Assembly (NCBI RefSeq): GCF_027107535.1
Contig: NZ_CP114283.1
Span: forward strand, 3,410,001-3,474,000
DNA from: Streptomyces aurantiacus
GTDB lineage: Bacteria > Actinomycetota > Actinomycetes > Streptomycetales > Streptomycetaceae
DNA length: 64,000 nt
Reading direction: 5' to 3'
The notes beneath the pieces were generated by a model, which worked only from the letters and a program-made list of their open reading frames with translations, made no database searches and was not told the origin of the DNA. This document shows, one piece after another, positions 33,943 to 42,071 of this stretch; position 1 is the first letter of the stretch, and each line of letters opens with the position of its first letter. Position numbers and translations under genes: made by a program.

Positions 33943-34929
33943 ATGCAGACCGGAGTCAAGATCACCGCGTTCGCCGCCGCACTCGCCGCGACCTTCGGCA
34001 CTGCCTACGGAGTGGGCCGGGGCATCGATCCCGTCGTCACGGAAGCGAAGCCCGCCGGTCACGGCACCCATGCCGAGGCCTCACCCGCTCCCGAGGGGGG
34101 TGGGGATCACGCGGAGCACGAGCCCGCGGGGGAGGGGCGGCAGGCTCCGGCCGGCGGACTGCAGATCTCGGAGGGCGGCTACACGCTCGACCTGAAGACT
34201 CCGCGCGTCGAGGCCGGTCGGCCCGCCGACCTGCGCTTCACCGTCCGGGACGGGAACGGCCGCGCGGTCACCTCGTACCGGCGCGAACACGACAAAGAAC
34301 TCCACCTCATCGTCGCCTCCCGTGACCTGGTCACCTACCGCCACCTTCACCCCGCCCGCGCGGCCGACGGCACCTGGAGCATCCCCGTCGAGCTGCCCCG
34401 GGCGGGCGGCTACCGGGTCTTCGCCGACTTCACCCCGGCGAAGAAGGGCGCCGAGAACCTCACCCTCGGCGCCGACCTCGCGGCCTCGGGCCCGTACGAA
34501 CCGAAGGACCTGCCCGCCCCGAGCGCCACGGCCGAGACCGGCGGGTACGAGGTCGAGCTGACGGGCGGACTGCGCCCGGGCGCGGCCGGTGAACTGAAGC
34601 TCGAGGTGTCGCGCGACGGCAAGCCCGTCACCGATCTGCAGCCCTACCTCGGCGCCTACGGCCACCTCGTCGCCCTGCGCTCCGGCGATCTCGCGTACCT
34701 CCACGTCCACCCCAACGGGGAACCGGGCGACGGCAGGACCGAGCCGGGCCCGGGCATCTCGTTCACGGCCACCGCGCCCAGCGCCGGCGCCTACCGCCTC
34801 TTCCTCGATTTCCAGCACAAGGGGGTGGTGCGCACCGCCGCGTTCACCGTCCACGCCGGTGACGCGGCCGACGGCGGTGGCGGGCGTGGCGAGGTCGTCG
34901 AGGGCGGCTCCGGCAGTCACCGGCACTGA
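33943..34929 (+). CDS. Membrane-anchored or exported His-rich protein with two repeated modules, probably copper-induced
   Basis: 328 residues. One hydrophobic segment at the N-terminus (about 6-24) is an uncleaved anchor or signal. A His/Glu-rich stretch, HGTHAEASPAPEGGGDHAEH, lies near 40-60. Two homologous modules follow: one has YRHLHPARAADGTWSIPVEL and GYRVFADF (near 132), the other has YLHVHPNGE and YRLFLDF (near 252). The tail is GSGSHRH. HxHP motifs and position opposite copA suggest extracytoplasmic copper binding, but no known enzyme motif is seen. The operator promoter predicts transcription starting near 33892, so the in-frame ATG 33889 is too far upstream; ATG 33943 follows GGGAG by 7 bases. 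Confidence 0.83.
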   Translation: MQTGVKITAFAAALAATFGTAYGVGRGIDPVVTEAKPAGHGTHAEASPAPEGGGDHAEHEPAGEGRQAPAGGLQISEGGYTLDLKTPRVEAGRPADLRFTVRDGNGRAVTSYRREHDKELHLIVASRDLVTYRHLHPARAADGTWSIPVELPRAGGYRVFADFTPAKKGAENLTLGADLAASGPYEPKDLPAPSATAETGGYEVELTGGLRPGAAGELKLEVSRDGKPVTDLQPYLGAYGHLVALRSGDLAYLHVHPNGEPGDGRTEPGPGISFTATAPSAGAYRLFLDFQHKGVVRTAAFTVHAGDAADGGGGRGEVVEGGSGSHRH

Positions 34930-35018
34930 GGTGGCGCCACCGGCGCCGTCGGGCCGGATGCGCCCTGTTCGCTTCCCCGTGGGGTCTTGCCCGGCTGCCG
35001 GAAAGGCGTCACACTGGT

Positions 35019-35036
35019 ACCGAACGAATGGTCGGT
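35019..35036. promoter_or_regulatory. TetR/PaaR-type operator before paaA
   Basis: ACCGAACGAATGGTCGGT is an 18-bp near-palindrome (ACCGAAC / GGTCGGT, one mismatch) ending 17 bases before the paaA ATG. It resembles operators of TetR-type phenylacetate repressors. No such regulator gene lies next to it. Confidence 0.6.
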
Positions 35037-35052
35037 AGGGAAGCTGGTATCG

Positions 35053-36039
35053 ATGACCACGACACACTCCGCCGAGACGCCCCTCCCGGAGCAGTTGTTG
35101 CAGGAGCACTTCGACGCGACGATCGCGCGGGACCAGCGGATCGAGCCCCGCGACTGGATGCCCGACGGCTATCGCAGGACGCTCGTCCGGCAGATCGCGC
35201 AGCACGCGCACTCGGAGATCATCGGCATGCAGCCCGAGGGTGAGTGGATCACTCGCGCCCCGTCACTGCGCCGCAAGGCCATCCTGTTCGCGAAGGTCCA
35301 GGACGAGGCGGGGCACGGGCTGTACCTGTACTCGGCCGCCGAGACGCTGGGCGCCGACCGCGCGGACCTGACCGAGCGCCTGATCCAGGGCCGCCAGAAG
35401 TACTCGTCGATCTTCAACTACCCGACGCCGACGTTCGCCGACGTCGGCGTGATCGGCTGGTTCGTGGACGGCGCGGCGATCTGCAACCAGGTGCCGCTGT
35501 GCAGGAGTTCGTACGGCCCCTACGCGCGCGCGATGGTGCGTATCTGCAAGGAGGAGTCGTTCCACCAGCGGCAGGGCTACGAGCTGTTGCTGACCATGAT
35601 GCGCGGCACCGAGGCGCAGCGGACCATGGTCCAGGAGTCCGTGGACCGCTGGTGGTGGCCCTCGCTCATGATGTTCGGCCCGCCCGACGGCGACTCGCCC
35701 AACTCGGCGGCCTCGATGGCCTGGAAGATCAAGCGGCACAGCAACGACGAGCTGCGTCAGAGGTTCGTCGACATGACGGTCCCGCAGGCCGAGAAGCTCG
35801 GCGTGACGCTCCCGGACCCGGAGCTCCGCTGGAACGAGGAGCGCGGACGCCACGACTTCGGCACCCCCGACTGGGCCGAGCTCAAGCGGGTCATCGGCGG
35901 CGACGGCCCGTGCAACGCCGAGCGGGTGGAGCGTCGCAGGTCCGCCCACGAGGAGGGCACCTGGGTACGGGAGGCGGCCACGGCCCACGCGGCCAAGCAG
36001 GCGCGGCGCGCGCACGGACACGAGGGAGCTGTGGCATGA
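35053..36039 (+). CDS. paaA: Phenylacetyl-CoA 1,2-epoxidase subunit A (catalytic)
   Basis: 328 residues. The di-iron ligands sit in EXXH-type motifs: [20 protein letters not shown] near residues 78-97 and [17 protein letters not shown] near 165-180. Additional PaaA signatures are [16 protein letters not shown] and the early [20 protein letters not shown]. The PaaABCE complex epoxidises the aromatic ring of phenylacetyl-CoA, opening aerobic phenylacetate degradation. ATG 35053 is chosen over 34987 because the added residues are not conserved. It starts a five-gene operon with overlapping frames; paaK and the lower pathway are not in the window. Confidence 0.96.
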   Translation: MTTTHSAETPLPEQLLQEHFDATIARDQRIEPRDWMPDGYRRTLVRQIAQHAHSEIIGMQPEGEWITRAPSLRRKAILFAKVQDEAGHGLYLYSAAETLGADRADLTERLIQGRQKYSSIFNYPTPTFADVGVIGWFVDGAAICNQVPLCRSSYGPYARAMVRICKEESFHQRQGYELLLTMMRGTEAQRTMVQESVDRWWWPSLMMFGPPDGDSPNSAASMAWKIKRHSNDELRQRFVDMTVPQAEKLGVTLPDPELRWNEERGRHDFGTPDWAELKRVIGGDGPCNAERVERRRSAHEEGTWVREAATAHAAKQARRAHGHEGAVA

Positions 36040-36380
36040 GCGACTCCGTCCCGGGCGTCGGCCCGGCCACCACTGCGGACCCGGCCCAGGCCACCGCGAA
36101 GGGCGACTGGCCGCTGTACGAGGTCTTCGTGCGCGGCAAGCGCGGACTGAACCACGTCCATGTGGGCTCGCTGCACGCCGCCGACGACACCATGGCCCTC
36201 ACCCACGCACGCGACCTCTACACCCGTCGCAACGAGGGCGTCTCGATCTGGGTGGTGCGCTCGGAGCACATCGCCGCATCCACCCGTGACGAGAAGGACC
36301 CGTTCTTCGCGCCGAGCGCCGACAAGGTCTACCGCCATCCGACCTTCTACGACATCCCCGACGACGTCCCGCACATCTGA
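36036..36380 (+). CDS. paaB: Phenylacetyl-CoA epoxidase subunit B
   Basis: 114 residues including a non-conserved 25-residue N-terminal extension. The core [41 protein letters not shown] ends with the typical [16 protein letters not shown]. PaaB joins PaaAC heterodimers in the epoxidase; it has no catalytic motif. The ATG overlaps the paaA stop (ATGA). Confidence 0.95.
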   Translation: MSDSVPGVGPATTADPAQATAKGDWPLYEVFVRGKRGLNHVHVGSLHAADDTMALTHARDLYTRRNEGVSIWVVRSEHIAASTRDEKDPFFAPSADKVYRHPTFYDIPDDVPHI

Positions 36381-36390
36381 GGAGCAGGGC

Positions 36391-37218
36391 ATGAGCGACG
36401 ACCATGTCTACCTGTCCCTCGCCGAGGGGCACGAGGACGACACCCGCTGGGCATACGGCACCGGCTTCGAGGACCCGCTCCACGGGGTGGACACCACCGT
36501 GCCCGCGGGCATCGACGCCGGCCTGCTGGCCGCGGACTGCGTGGCCCTCGCCGACGACGCCCTGGTGAGTGCCCAGCGGCTGGCCGAGTGGACCACCCGC
36601 GCCCCCGAGCTGGAGGAGGAGGTCGCGCTCGCCAACATCGGCCTCGACCTCCTCGGCCAGGCCCGCCTGCTGTACGCACGGGCGGGCCAGGCAGACGGCA
36701 CCGGGCGCGGCGAGGACGCGTACGCCTACTTCCGGGACGCCGAGGACTTCGGGAACGTACGCCTGGCGGAGCTTCCGGGCGGGGACTTCGCGTTCTCGAT
36801 CGTGCGGCTGCTGGTGCTGTCCAGCTGGCGGCTCGCGCACTTCGAGGAGTTGTCGTCGCATCCCGACCCCGTCCTCGCGGCCGTCGCGGCGAAGGGCGTC
36901 AAGGAGCTGACGTACCACCGGCAGTACGCGGCCGAGTGGGTCGTGCGCCTGGGTGACGGCACCGAGGAGTCGCACCGCCGTACGCGCAGGGCGATGGAGC
37001 AGGTCGCCCCGTACTTCGGCGAGTTGTTCACGGCGTACGACGTACGGGACGAGGTCGTCGGCGTCCTGCGGCAGGTCACCGAGGCCGCCGGGCTGCCCAT
37101 GCCCGTGTACCGGCCGCTGCCCGGCACCGGGCGGAGCGGAGAGCACACCGAGCATCTCGCGCCGCTGCTGGCCGAGTTGCAGAGCGTGGCCCGCGCACAC
37201 CCGGGGGCGACATGGTGA
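36391..37218 (+). CDS. paaC: Phenylacetyl-CoA epoxidase subunit C (structural, di-iron fold)
   Basis: 275 residues. ADDALVSAQRLAEWTTRAPELEEEVALANIGLDLLGQARLLY and EDFGNVRLAELPGGDFAFSIVRLLVLSSWRL are characteristic of PaaC, a PaaA-like helical protein that lacks an active metal site and stabilises PaaA. A YHRQYAAEWVVRLGDGTEESHRR helix follows. GGAG lies 7 bases before the ATG; 10 bases separate it from paaB. Confidence 0.95.
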   Translation: MSDDHVYLSLAEGHEDDTRWAYGTGFEDPLHGVDTTVPAGIDAGLLAADCVALADDALVSAQRLAEWTTRAPELEEEVALANIGLDLLGQARLLYARAGQADGTGRGEDAYAYFRDAEDFGNVRLAELPGGDFAFSIVRLLVLSSWRLAHFEELSSHPDPVLAAVAAKGVKELTYHRQYAAEWVVRLGDGTEESHRRTRRAMEQVAPYFGELFTAYDVRDEVVGVLRQVTEAAGLPMPVYRPLPGTGRSGEHTEHLAPLLAELQSVARAHPGATW

Positions 37219-37727
37219 CCGTACTGACAGGCCTGCGGCATGCCCGGCACATCGCCGAGCAGGTGCCGGACCCCGAACTGCCGATGCTGACCCTCGCCGA
37301 CCTCGGAGTGCTGCGCGCGGTCGAGGTGACCGGCGACGGGACCGTGGTCGCGAGCCTCACGCCGACCTACTCGGGCTGCCCCGCCATGGCCGAGATGCGC
37401 GCGGACGTGGCGGCACGGCTGCGCGGCGCGGGGTACGCGCGCGTCGAGATCCGTACGGTCCTGGACCCGCCGTGGACGAGCGACTGGATCACTGCGGAGG
37501 GCCGTCGCAAACTCACCGAGCACGGGATCGCGCCACCGGGCGCCGCACCCGGGCGAGCCGCCGGTCCGGTGCCCCTCGTGCTGTCTCCCGTCCGCCGCAC
37601 GGTGGCGTGTCCGCGCTGCAGTTCGGCGGACACCGAGGAGACCTCCCGTTTCGCCGCCACGTCGTGCAAGGCGCTGTGGCGCTGCCGCGCCTGCCGCGAG
37701 CCGTTCGAGTACGTCAAGGAGATCTGA
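37212..37727 (+). CDS. paaD: Phenylacetate degradation protein PaaD (MIP18/SufT-like, iron-sulfur related)
   Basis: 171 residues. An N-terminal MIP18/DUF59 domain (VPDPELPMLTLADLGVLRAV, TPTYSGCPAMAEMRADV) is followed by a C-terminal Cys4 element, CPRCSSADTEE through CKALWRCRAC. PaaD is thought to help assemble the Fe-S cluster of PaaE or otherwise mature the epoxidase. The start overlaps the paaC stop by 7 bases. The AAGGAG at its 3' end serves as the paaE ribosome site. Confidence 0.94.
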   Translation: MVTVLTGLRHARHIAEQVPDPELPMLTLADLGVLRAVEVTGDGTVVASLTPTYSGCPAMAEMRADVAARLRGAGYARVEIRTVLDPPWTSDWITAEGRRKLTEHGIAPPGAAPGRAAGPVPLVLSPVRRTVACPRCSSADTEETSRFAATSCKALWRCRACREPFEYVKEI

Positions 37728-38902
37728 TGGAAGGCCTGAAGGAAGAGCCGACGGGCGGTCCGAAGGACCAGGCCGCCCCGACTTCGGGCCCCGCGCCGGC
37801 CGTGTCCGCTGCCGGGCCTGCGATGCGTCCGCGGGTCCGCCGCCGTCCGGCCTTCCACGCCCTGCGGGTCGCCGCCGTACAGCCGCTGTGCGAGGACGCG
37901 GCCGCGGTGAGCTTCGAGATCCCCGAAGGGCTGGCGGCGGAGTTCGACTTCGCACCCGGTCAGTCCCTGACGCTGCGGCGCGAGGTGGACGGCCGGGACG
38001 AGCGGCGCTCGTACTCGATCTGCTCGCCCGCCGGTTCGGTTCCCCGCATCGGTGTGCGCGTGGTGCCGGGCGGTCTGTTCTCGGCGTGGCTCGTGCGCGA
38101 GGTGCGCCCGGGCGACACCGTGGAGGTGATGGCCCCCACCGGCACGTTCACGCCCGACCTCAGCGCACCCGGCCACCACGTGCTGATCGCGGCCGGCTCC
38201 GGTGTCACGCCGATGCTCTCCATCGCCGAGTCCGTCCTGGCCGCGGACCCGCGCTCGACGGTCACCCTCTTCTACGGCAACCGGCGCACGGCCACCGTGA
38301 TGTTCGCCGACGAGCTGGCGGATCTGAAGGACCTGTATCCGGCCCGGTTCCAGCTCGCCCACGTGCTCTCCCGCGAGCCCCGGGAGGCCGAGGTGCTGTC
38401 CGGCCGCCTCGACGCGGACCGGCTCTCGGAGCTCCTCGGCTCACTGGTCGACGTGAAGGCGGCGGACCACTGGTGGCTGTGCGGGCCGCACGGCATGGTC
38501 CTCGACGCCCAGCGGGTCCTGAGCGGCCTCGGCGTCCCCGGCGGCCGCGTCCACCGGGAACTGTTCTACGCCGACGACGAACCCGTACGAGAGGTGCGTC
38601 ACGAGGAGACCGCCGTGCAGGGGCCCGTCAGCCAGGTCACCGTCACGCTCGACGGCCGCTCCACCACCTCCGCCCTGGTCAGGGAGCGGAGCATCCTCGA
38701 AGGCGCTCAGCGGACCCGCCCCGATCTGCCCTTCGCCTGCAAGGGCGGCGTCTGTGGCACCTGCCGTGCGCTCATCACCGACGGCAAGGCCGACATGCGC
38801 CGCAACTTCGCCCTTGAGAACGCCGAGGTCGACGCGGGGTACGTCCTCACGTGCCAGTCGTATCCCGTCTCCGAGACGCTGACCGTGGACTTCGACAGCT
38901 GA
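37727..38902 (+). CDS. paaE: Phenylacetyl-CoA epoxidase reductase subunit E
   Basis: 391 residues. After a 35-residue Pro/Ala-rich extension come an FAD-binding ferredoxin reductase domain (DERRSYSICSPAG near 102, GSGVTPMLSI near 160) and an NAD(P) site with LFYGNRR and WWLCGPHGMV. The C-terminal [2Fe-2S] ferredoxin domain has CKGGVCGTCRALI near 340 with a final Cys in YVLTCQSYPV. It transfers electrons from NADPH to PaaA. Start ATG overlaps the paaD stop by one base (TGATG). Confidence 0.95.
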   Translation: MEGLKEEPTGGPKDQAAPTSGPAPAVSAAGPAMRPRVRRRPAFHALRVAAVQPLCEDAAAVSFEIPEGLAAEFDFAPGQSLTLRREVDGRDERRSYSICSPAGSVPRIGVRVVPGGLFSAWLVREVRPGDTVEVMAPTGTFTPDLSAPGHHVLIAAGSGVTPMLSIAESVLAADPRSTVTLFYGNRRTATVMFADELADLKDLYPARFQLAHVLSREPREAEVLSGRLDADRLSELLGSLVDVKAADHWWLCGPHGMVLDAQRVLSGLGVPGGRVHRELFYADDEPVREVRHEETAVQGPVSQVTVTLDGRSTTSALVRERSILEGAQRTRPDLPFACKGGVCGTCRALITDGKADMRRNFALENAEVDAGYVLTCQSYPVSETLTVDFDS

Positions 38903-38924
38903 ACAGGCCGCGGGCGGACATCGG

Positions 38925-38947
38925 ACCGGCACGGAGGGAGTGCCGGT
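38925..38947 (+). terminator. Terminator of the paa operon
   Basis: ACCGGCAC and GTGCCGGT form a perfect 8-bp stem with a 7-base loop, 23 bases after the paaE stop, followed by TTCG. Confidence 0.65.
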
Positions 38948-38966
38948 TCGTCTCCGCGAACCCCTA

Positions 38967-38987
38967 CTCATAAGTCAGGCTTATGAG
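38967..38987. promoter_or_regulatory. Perfect 8-bp inverted repeat upstream of the ferredoxin reductase gene
   Basis: CTCATAAG and CTTATGAG flank a TCAGG centre. It is AT-rich for this genome and ends 26 bases before an iron-box-like sequence. Confidence 0.65.
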
Positions 38988-39013
38988 GTCATAGGTCCAG
39001 CCCGGCTACAGAC

Positions 39014-39032
39014 TTAGGCTTGCCTTAGTTTA
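39014..39032 (+). promoter_or_regulatory. Iron-box-like (DmdR/IdeR) site
   Basis: TTAGGCTTGCCTTAGTTTA matches about 13 of 19 positions of the IdeR/DmdR consensus, in the promoter region of the ferredoxin-NADP reductase gene. A weak match, supported mainly by position. Confidence 0.4.
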
Positions 39033-39079
39033 GGCTCCCCGGTGAGTACTCCTGATCACCGCTCGAAGGGAACCTGATC

Positions 39080-40444
39080 ATGCCTCGCCCCCTGCGGGTA
39101 GCCATAGTCGGAGCCGGCCCCGCCGGGATCTACGCCGCCGACGCGCTGTTGAAGTCCGCAGTGGCCGCCGAGCCCGGTGTCTCCATCGACCTCTTCGAGC
39201 GGATGCCGGCCCCCTTCGGCCTGATCCGCTACGGCGTCGCACCCGACCACCCCCGCATCAAGGGCATCATCACCGCCCTGCACCAGGTCCTCGACAAGCC
39301 GCAGATCCGCCTCTTCGGCAACGTCGACTACCCGGGCGACATCAACCTGGACGACCTGCGCGCCTTCTACGACGCGGTGATCTTCTCCACCGGGGCGACG
39401 GCCGACCGGGCGCTCGACATACCCGGGATCGGCCTCGAAGGCTCGTACGGCGCCGCGGACTTCGTCTCCTGGTACGACGGGCACCCGGACGTGCCGCGCA
39501 CCTGGCCGCTGGAGGCCGAGAAGGTGGCCGTCCTCGGCGTCGGCAACGTCGCGCTCGACGTGGCGCGCATCCTCGCCAAGACCGCGGACGAACTGCTGCC
39601 GACCGAGATCCCGCCGAACGTCCACGAGGGGCTCAAGGCCAACAAGGCCCTGGAGGTCCACGTCTTCGGCCGTCGCGGCCCGGCGCAGGCGAAGTTCAGC
39701 CCGCTGGAGCTGCGGGAGCTCGACCACTCCCCGAACATCGAGGTCATCGTCGACCCCGAGGACATCGACTACGACGACGGCTCGATCGCGACCCGGCGCG
39801 GCAACAAGCAGGCCGACATGGTCGCGAAGACCCTGGAGAACTGGGCGATCCGCGACACCGGCGACCGCCCGCACAAGCTGTTCCTGCACTTCTTCGAGTC
39901 GCCCACCGAGATCCTCGGCGAGGACGGCAAGGTCGTCGGCCTGCGCACCGAGCGCACCGCCCTCGACGGCACCGGCAACGTCAAGGGCACCGGCGAGTTC
40001 AAGGACTGGGACCTCGGCGCCGTCTACCGCGCCGTCGGATACCTGTCCGACAAGCTGCCCAAGCTGCCCTGGGACGTCGACTCGGGCACGGTCCCGGACA
40101 AGGCCGGCCGGGTGATCGAGGAGACCGGGCAGCACCTGCGGTCGACGTACGTCACCGGCTGGATCAGGCGCGGCCCGGTCGGCCTGATCGGCCACACCAA
40201 GGGTGACGCCAACGAGACGGTCGCGAGCCTCCTCGACGACCACGCGAACGGCCGTCTGCAGACCCCCGTCGCCCCGGAACCCGAGGCGGTGGACGCGTTC
40301 CTCGCCGAGCACGACGTCCGCTACACCACGTGGGACGGCTGGTACCGCCTCGACGCCGCGGAGAAGGCGCTGGGGGAGCCCCAGGGCCGCGAGCGGGTGA
40401 AGCTCGTCGAGCGCGAGGACATGCTCAGGGCGAGCGGCGCGTAG
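39080..40444 (+). CDS. fprA: FAD-dependent ferredoxin--NADP+ reductase (FprA type)
   Basis: 454 residues. FAD fold IVGAGPAGIYAADAL at the N-terminus, RMPAPFGLIRYGVAPDHPRIK near 45, NADP fold VLGVGNVALDVARILAK near 152 and FGRRGPAQAKFSPLELREL near 205 are the adrenodoxin-reductase type FprA signatures. It exchanges electrons between NADPH and ferredoxins for P450s or other Fe enzymes. GAAGGG precedes the ATG. The promoter region has an inverted repeat and an iron-box-like site. A second, more divergent paralogue is at 53471-54820. Confidence 0.94.
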   Translation: MPRPLRVAIVGAGPAGIYAADALLKSAVAAEPGVSIDLFERMPAPFGLIRYGVAPDHPRIKGIITALHQVLDKPQIRLFGNVDYPGDINLDDLRAFYDAVIFSTGATADRALDIPGIGLEGSYGAADFVSWYDGHPDVPRTWPLEAEKVAVLGVGNVALDVARILAKTADELLPTEIPPNVHEGLKANKALEVHVFGRRGPAQAKFSPLELRELDHSPNIEVIVDPEDIDYDDGSIATRRGNKQADMVAKTLENWAIRDTGDRPHKLFLHFFESPTEILGEDGKVVGLRTERTALDGTGNVKGTGEFKDWDLGAVYRAVGYLSDKLPKLPWDVDSGTVPDKAGRVIEETGQHLRSTYVTGWIRRGPVGLIGHTKGDANETVASLLDDHANGRLQTPVAPEPEAVDAFLAEHDVRYTTWDGWYRLDAAEKALGEPQGRERVKLVEREDMLRASGA

Positions 40445-40470
40445 GCGCGGGAGTCGCAGGTTCGGTTCAT

Positions 40471-40507
40471 CAGGAGGGGCCCCGCTGTGACAGCGAGGCC
40501 CCTCCTG
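40471..40507. terminator. Bidirectional hairpin between convergent fprA and HAD genes
   Basis: CAGGAGGGGCC (40471-40481) pairs with GGCCCCTCCTG (40497-40507), with an inner GCT/AGC extension. Strong and symmetric. Confidence 0.8.
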
Positions 40508-40597
40508 CGATTGTGTTCCCGGTTTCCGCTCCCGGGCATGTGCTCGGCCGGCCGACGCACGGCCGCCGTGCCCCCGGCCCGCAGGGCGTCCACATGT

Positions 40598-41302
40598 TCA
40601 GGCCGGCGGAGCCTTGGGCCCACCCCGGCGGAGCCACTCGTAGGCGGCCCGGGCCGTGAACTCAACCTGGCCGCCCCGCAGAAGCAGTTCCGCCGTCGCG
40701 AACGCCGGGTCGTCGGCCTGCGCCGCGAGGTACGGGATCGCGACGCACCGCATGCCGGCCGCGTGCGCCGCCGTGACGCCCGGCGCGGCATCCTCGAGGA
40801 CCACGCACTCCCCGGGCACCGCTCCGAGCCGGCGCGCCGCCTCCACGAACACGTCGGGAGCGGGTTTGCCGTGGGCGACCTCCTCCGCCGAGACGACGGT
40901 CCGCAGGTACGCGTCCAGGCCCGTGCCCGCCAGGATCGCCTCGATGGCCCGGCGCGAGGACCCCGAGGCCACGGCCATCGGGACTCCGTCGCCGGCCAGC
41001 AGCTCCACGAACTTCCGCATCTCGGGGTAGACCGCGGTGGACGCGCCGGCCAGCTCCAGATAGCGGCGGTTCTTGTCCGCGAGGAGCACGTCGAGCGGGG
41101 CGTCGAGGGAGTACCGCTCCTTCCACAGCGTGACCGTCTCCTGGGTGCTGATGCCGACGTACCGCTCGTGGTCGGCCCAGCTGAAGTCCGTGACGCCCTG
41201 CGCGGCGAGTGTCCGGCGTCCCGCCTCGAAGTAGTTCGGCTCGCTGTCCACGAGTGTTCCGTCGAGATCGAAGATGATCGAAGTGCCGCCGAGAGTGCTC
41301 AT
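40598..41302 (-). CDS. HAD-superfamily (subfamily IA) phosphatase/phosphomutase-like hydrolase
   Basis: 234 residues. Motif I IIFDLDGTLVDSEP near residue 9 has both catalytic aspartates. A helical cap follows, motif II is VASGSSRRAI near 115, the Lys is in HGKPAPDVFVEA near 150, and the acidic motif is VVLEDAAPGVTAAHAAGM. The pattern is like beta-phosphoglucomutase or sugar-phosphate phosphatases; substrate unknown. ATG 41300-41302 starts the protein but has no clear Shine-Dalgarno, so translation may be coupled to the upstream Lrp gene, 44 bases away on the same strand. Confidence 0.91.
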   Translation of the reverse strand: MSTLGGTSIIFDLDGTLVDSEPNYFEAGRRTLAAQGVTDFSWADHERYVGISTQETVTLWKERYSLDAPLDVLLADKNRRYLELAGASTAVYPEMRKFVELLAGDGVPMAVASGSSRRAIEAILAGTGLDAYLRTVVSAEEVAHGKPAPDVFVEAARRLGAVPGECVVLEDAAPGVTAAHAAGMRCVAIPYLAAQADDPAFATAELLLRGGQVEFTARAAYEWLRRGGPKAPPA

Positions 41303-41346
41303 GAGGTCCAGGATGCCCAGGGCGACTGCGGGCGTGGCGCCCGAGG

Positions 41347-41823
41347 TCAGCTGCGGGCCTTGCGTCCGATCGCCTCGACCAACGGCAGCACCCGCTGCGG
41401 TACCCGCTCGCGCAGTGCCACCTCGGTGCGCGTGCGGACGACACCCGGCATGCTGATCAGCGCCTGGATCACGTCCTCCAGATGCCCGTTGTCCCGGGCG
41501 ACGACCCGGGTCAGCAGATCTCCGCCACCGGTGATCGAGAACGCCTCGATGATCTCCGGCACGGCGGCCAGGGCGTCCCCCACGTCGTCGAGATGTCCCT
41601 GGGTGACCTCGATGTGCACGAACGCGAGCACCGGATGGCCCAGCGCGGCGGGGGAGAGCGTGGGCCCCGTACCGGTGATCACTCCGTCCCGCTCCAGCCG
41701 GTCGAGCCGTGCCTGCAGCGTGCCGCGGGCGACGCCGAGGACGCGGGCGTACTCCCGCACGCTGGTGCGCGGTTGTTCGAGGAGCAGTCGGAGGATGCGG
41801 GTGTCGAGCTGGTCCACGGCCAT
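41347..41823 (-). CDS. Lrp/AsnC family transcriptional regulator
   Basis: 158 residues. N-terminal HTH: LDTRILRLLLEQPRTSVREYARVLGVARGTLQARLDRLERDGVI. C-terminal RAM domain: LAFVHIEVTQGHLDDVGDALAAVPEIIEAFSITGGGDLLTRVVARD, with the ligand-site GGGD. These regulators bind amino acids as octamers and act as local or global controllers. It is divergent from the FUSC gene and upstream of the HAD gene. A 7-bp inverted repeat lies in the divergent region. Confidence 0.94.
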   Translation of the reverse strand: MAVDQLDTRILRLLLEQPRTSVREYARVLGVARGTLQARLDRLERDGVITGTGPTLSPAALGHPVLAFVHIEVTQGHLDDVGDALAAVPEIIEAFSITGGGDLLTRVVARDNGHLEDVIQALISMPGVVRTRTEVALRERVPQRVLPLVEAIGRKARS

Positions 41824-41873
41824 GGTCCGTTGGCCTCCCTGCGGTCTTGGCTGATCGTTTCCGACTGTACCAA

Positions 41874-41904
41874 TGGCTCAGTCGATCGGCTGCCTGTTGA
41901 GCCA
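41874..41904. promoter_or_regulatory. Inverted repeat in the Lrp/FUSC divergent region
   Basis: TGGCTCA (41874-41880) and TGAGCCA (41898-41904) are perfect inverted arms with a 17-base spacer. Candidate Lrp-family site, or a looser operator. Confidence 0.45.
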
Positions 41905-42071
41905 CCACCCGTCCCTTGCCTAACGTGTCGGTATTGATGGCGCCGCGAAGCGCCGGACGGCAAGGAAGCCGGACCGGACCCGCGGCGCCATTCCCATGCC
42001 CTGAGCGCCACGACCGTCGCGTCGTGCGCCGACGGGTGCGACCGACACGAGACAGGGGCGGGCTGCCGACG

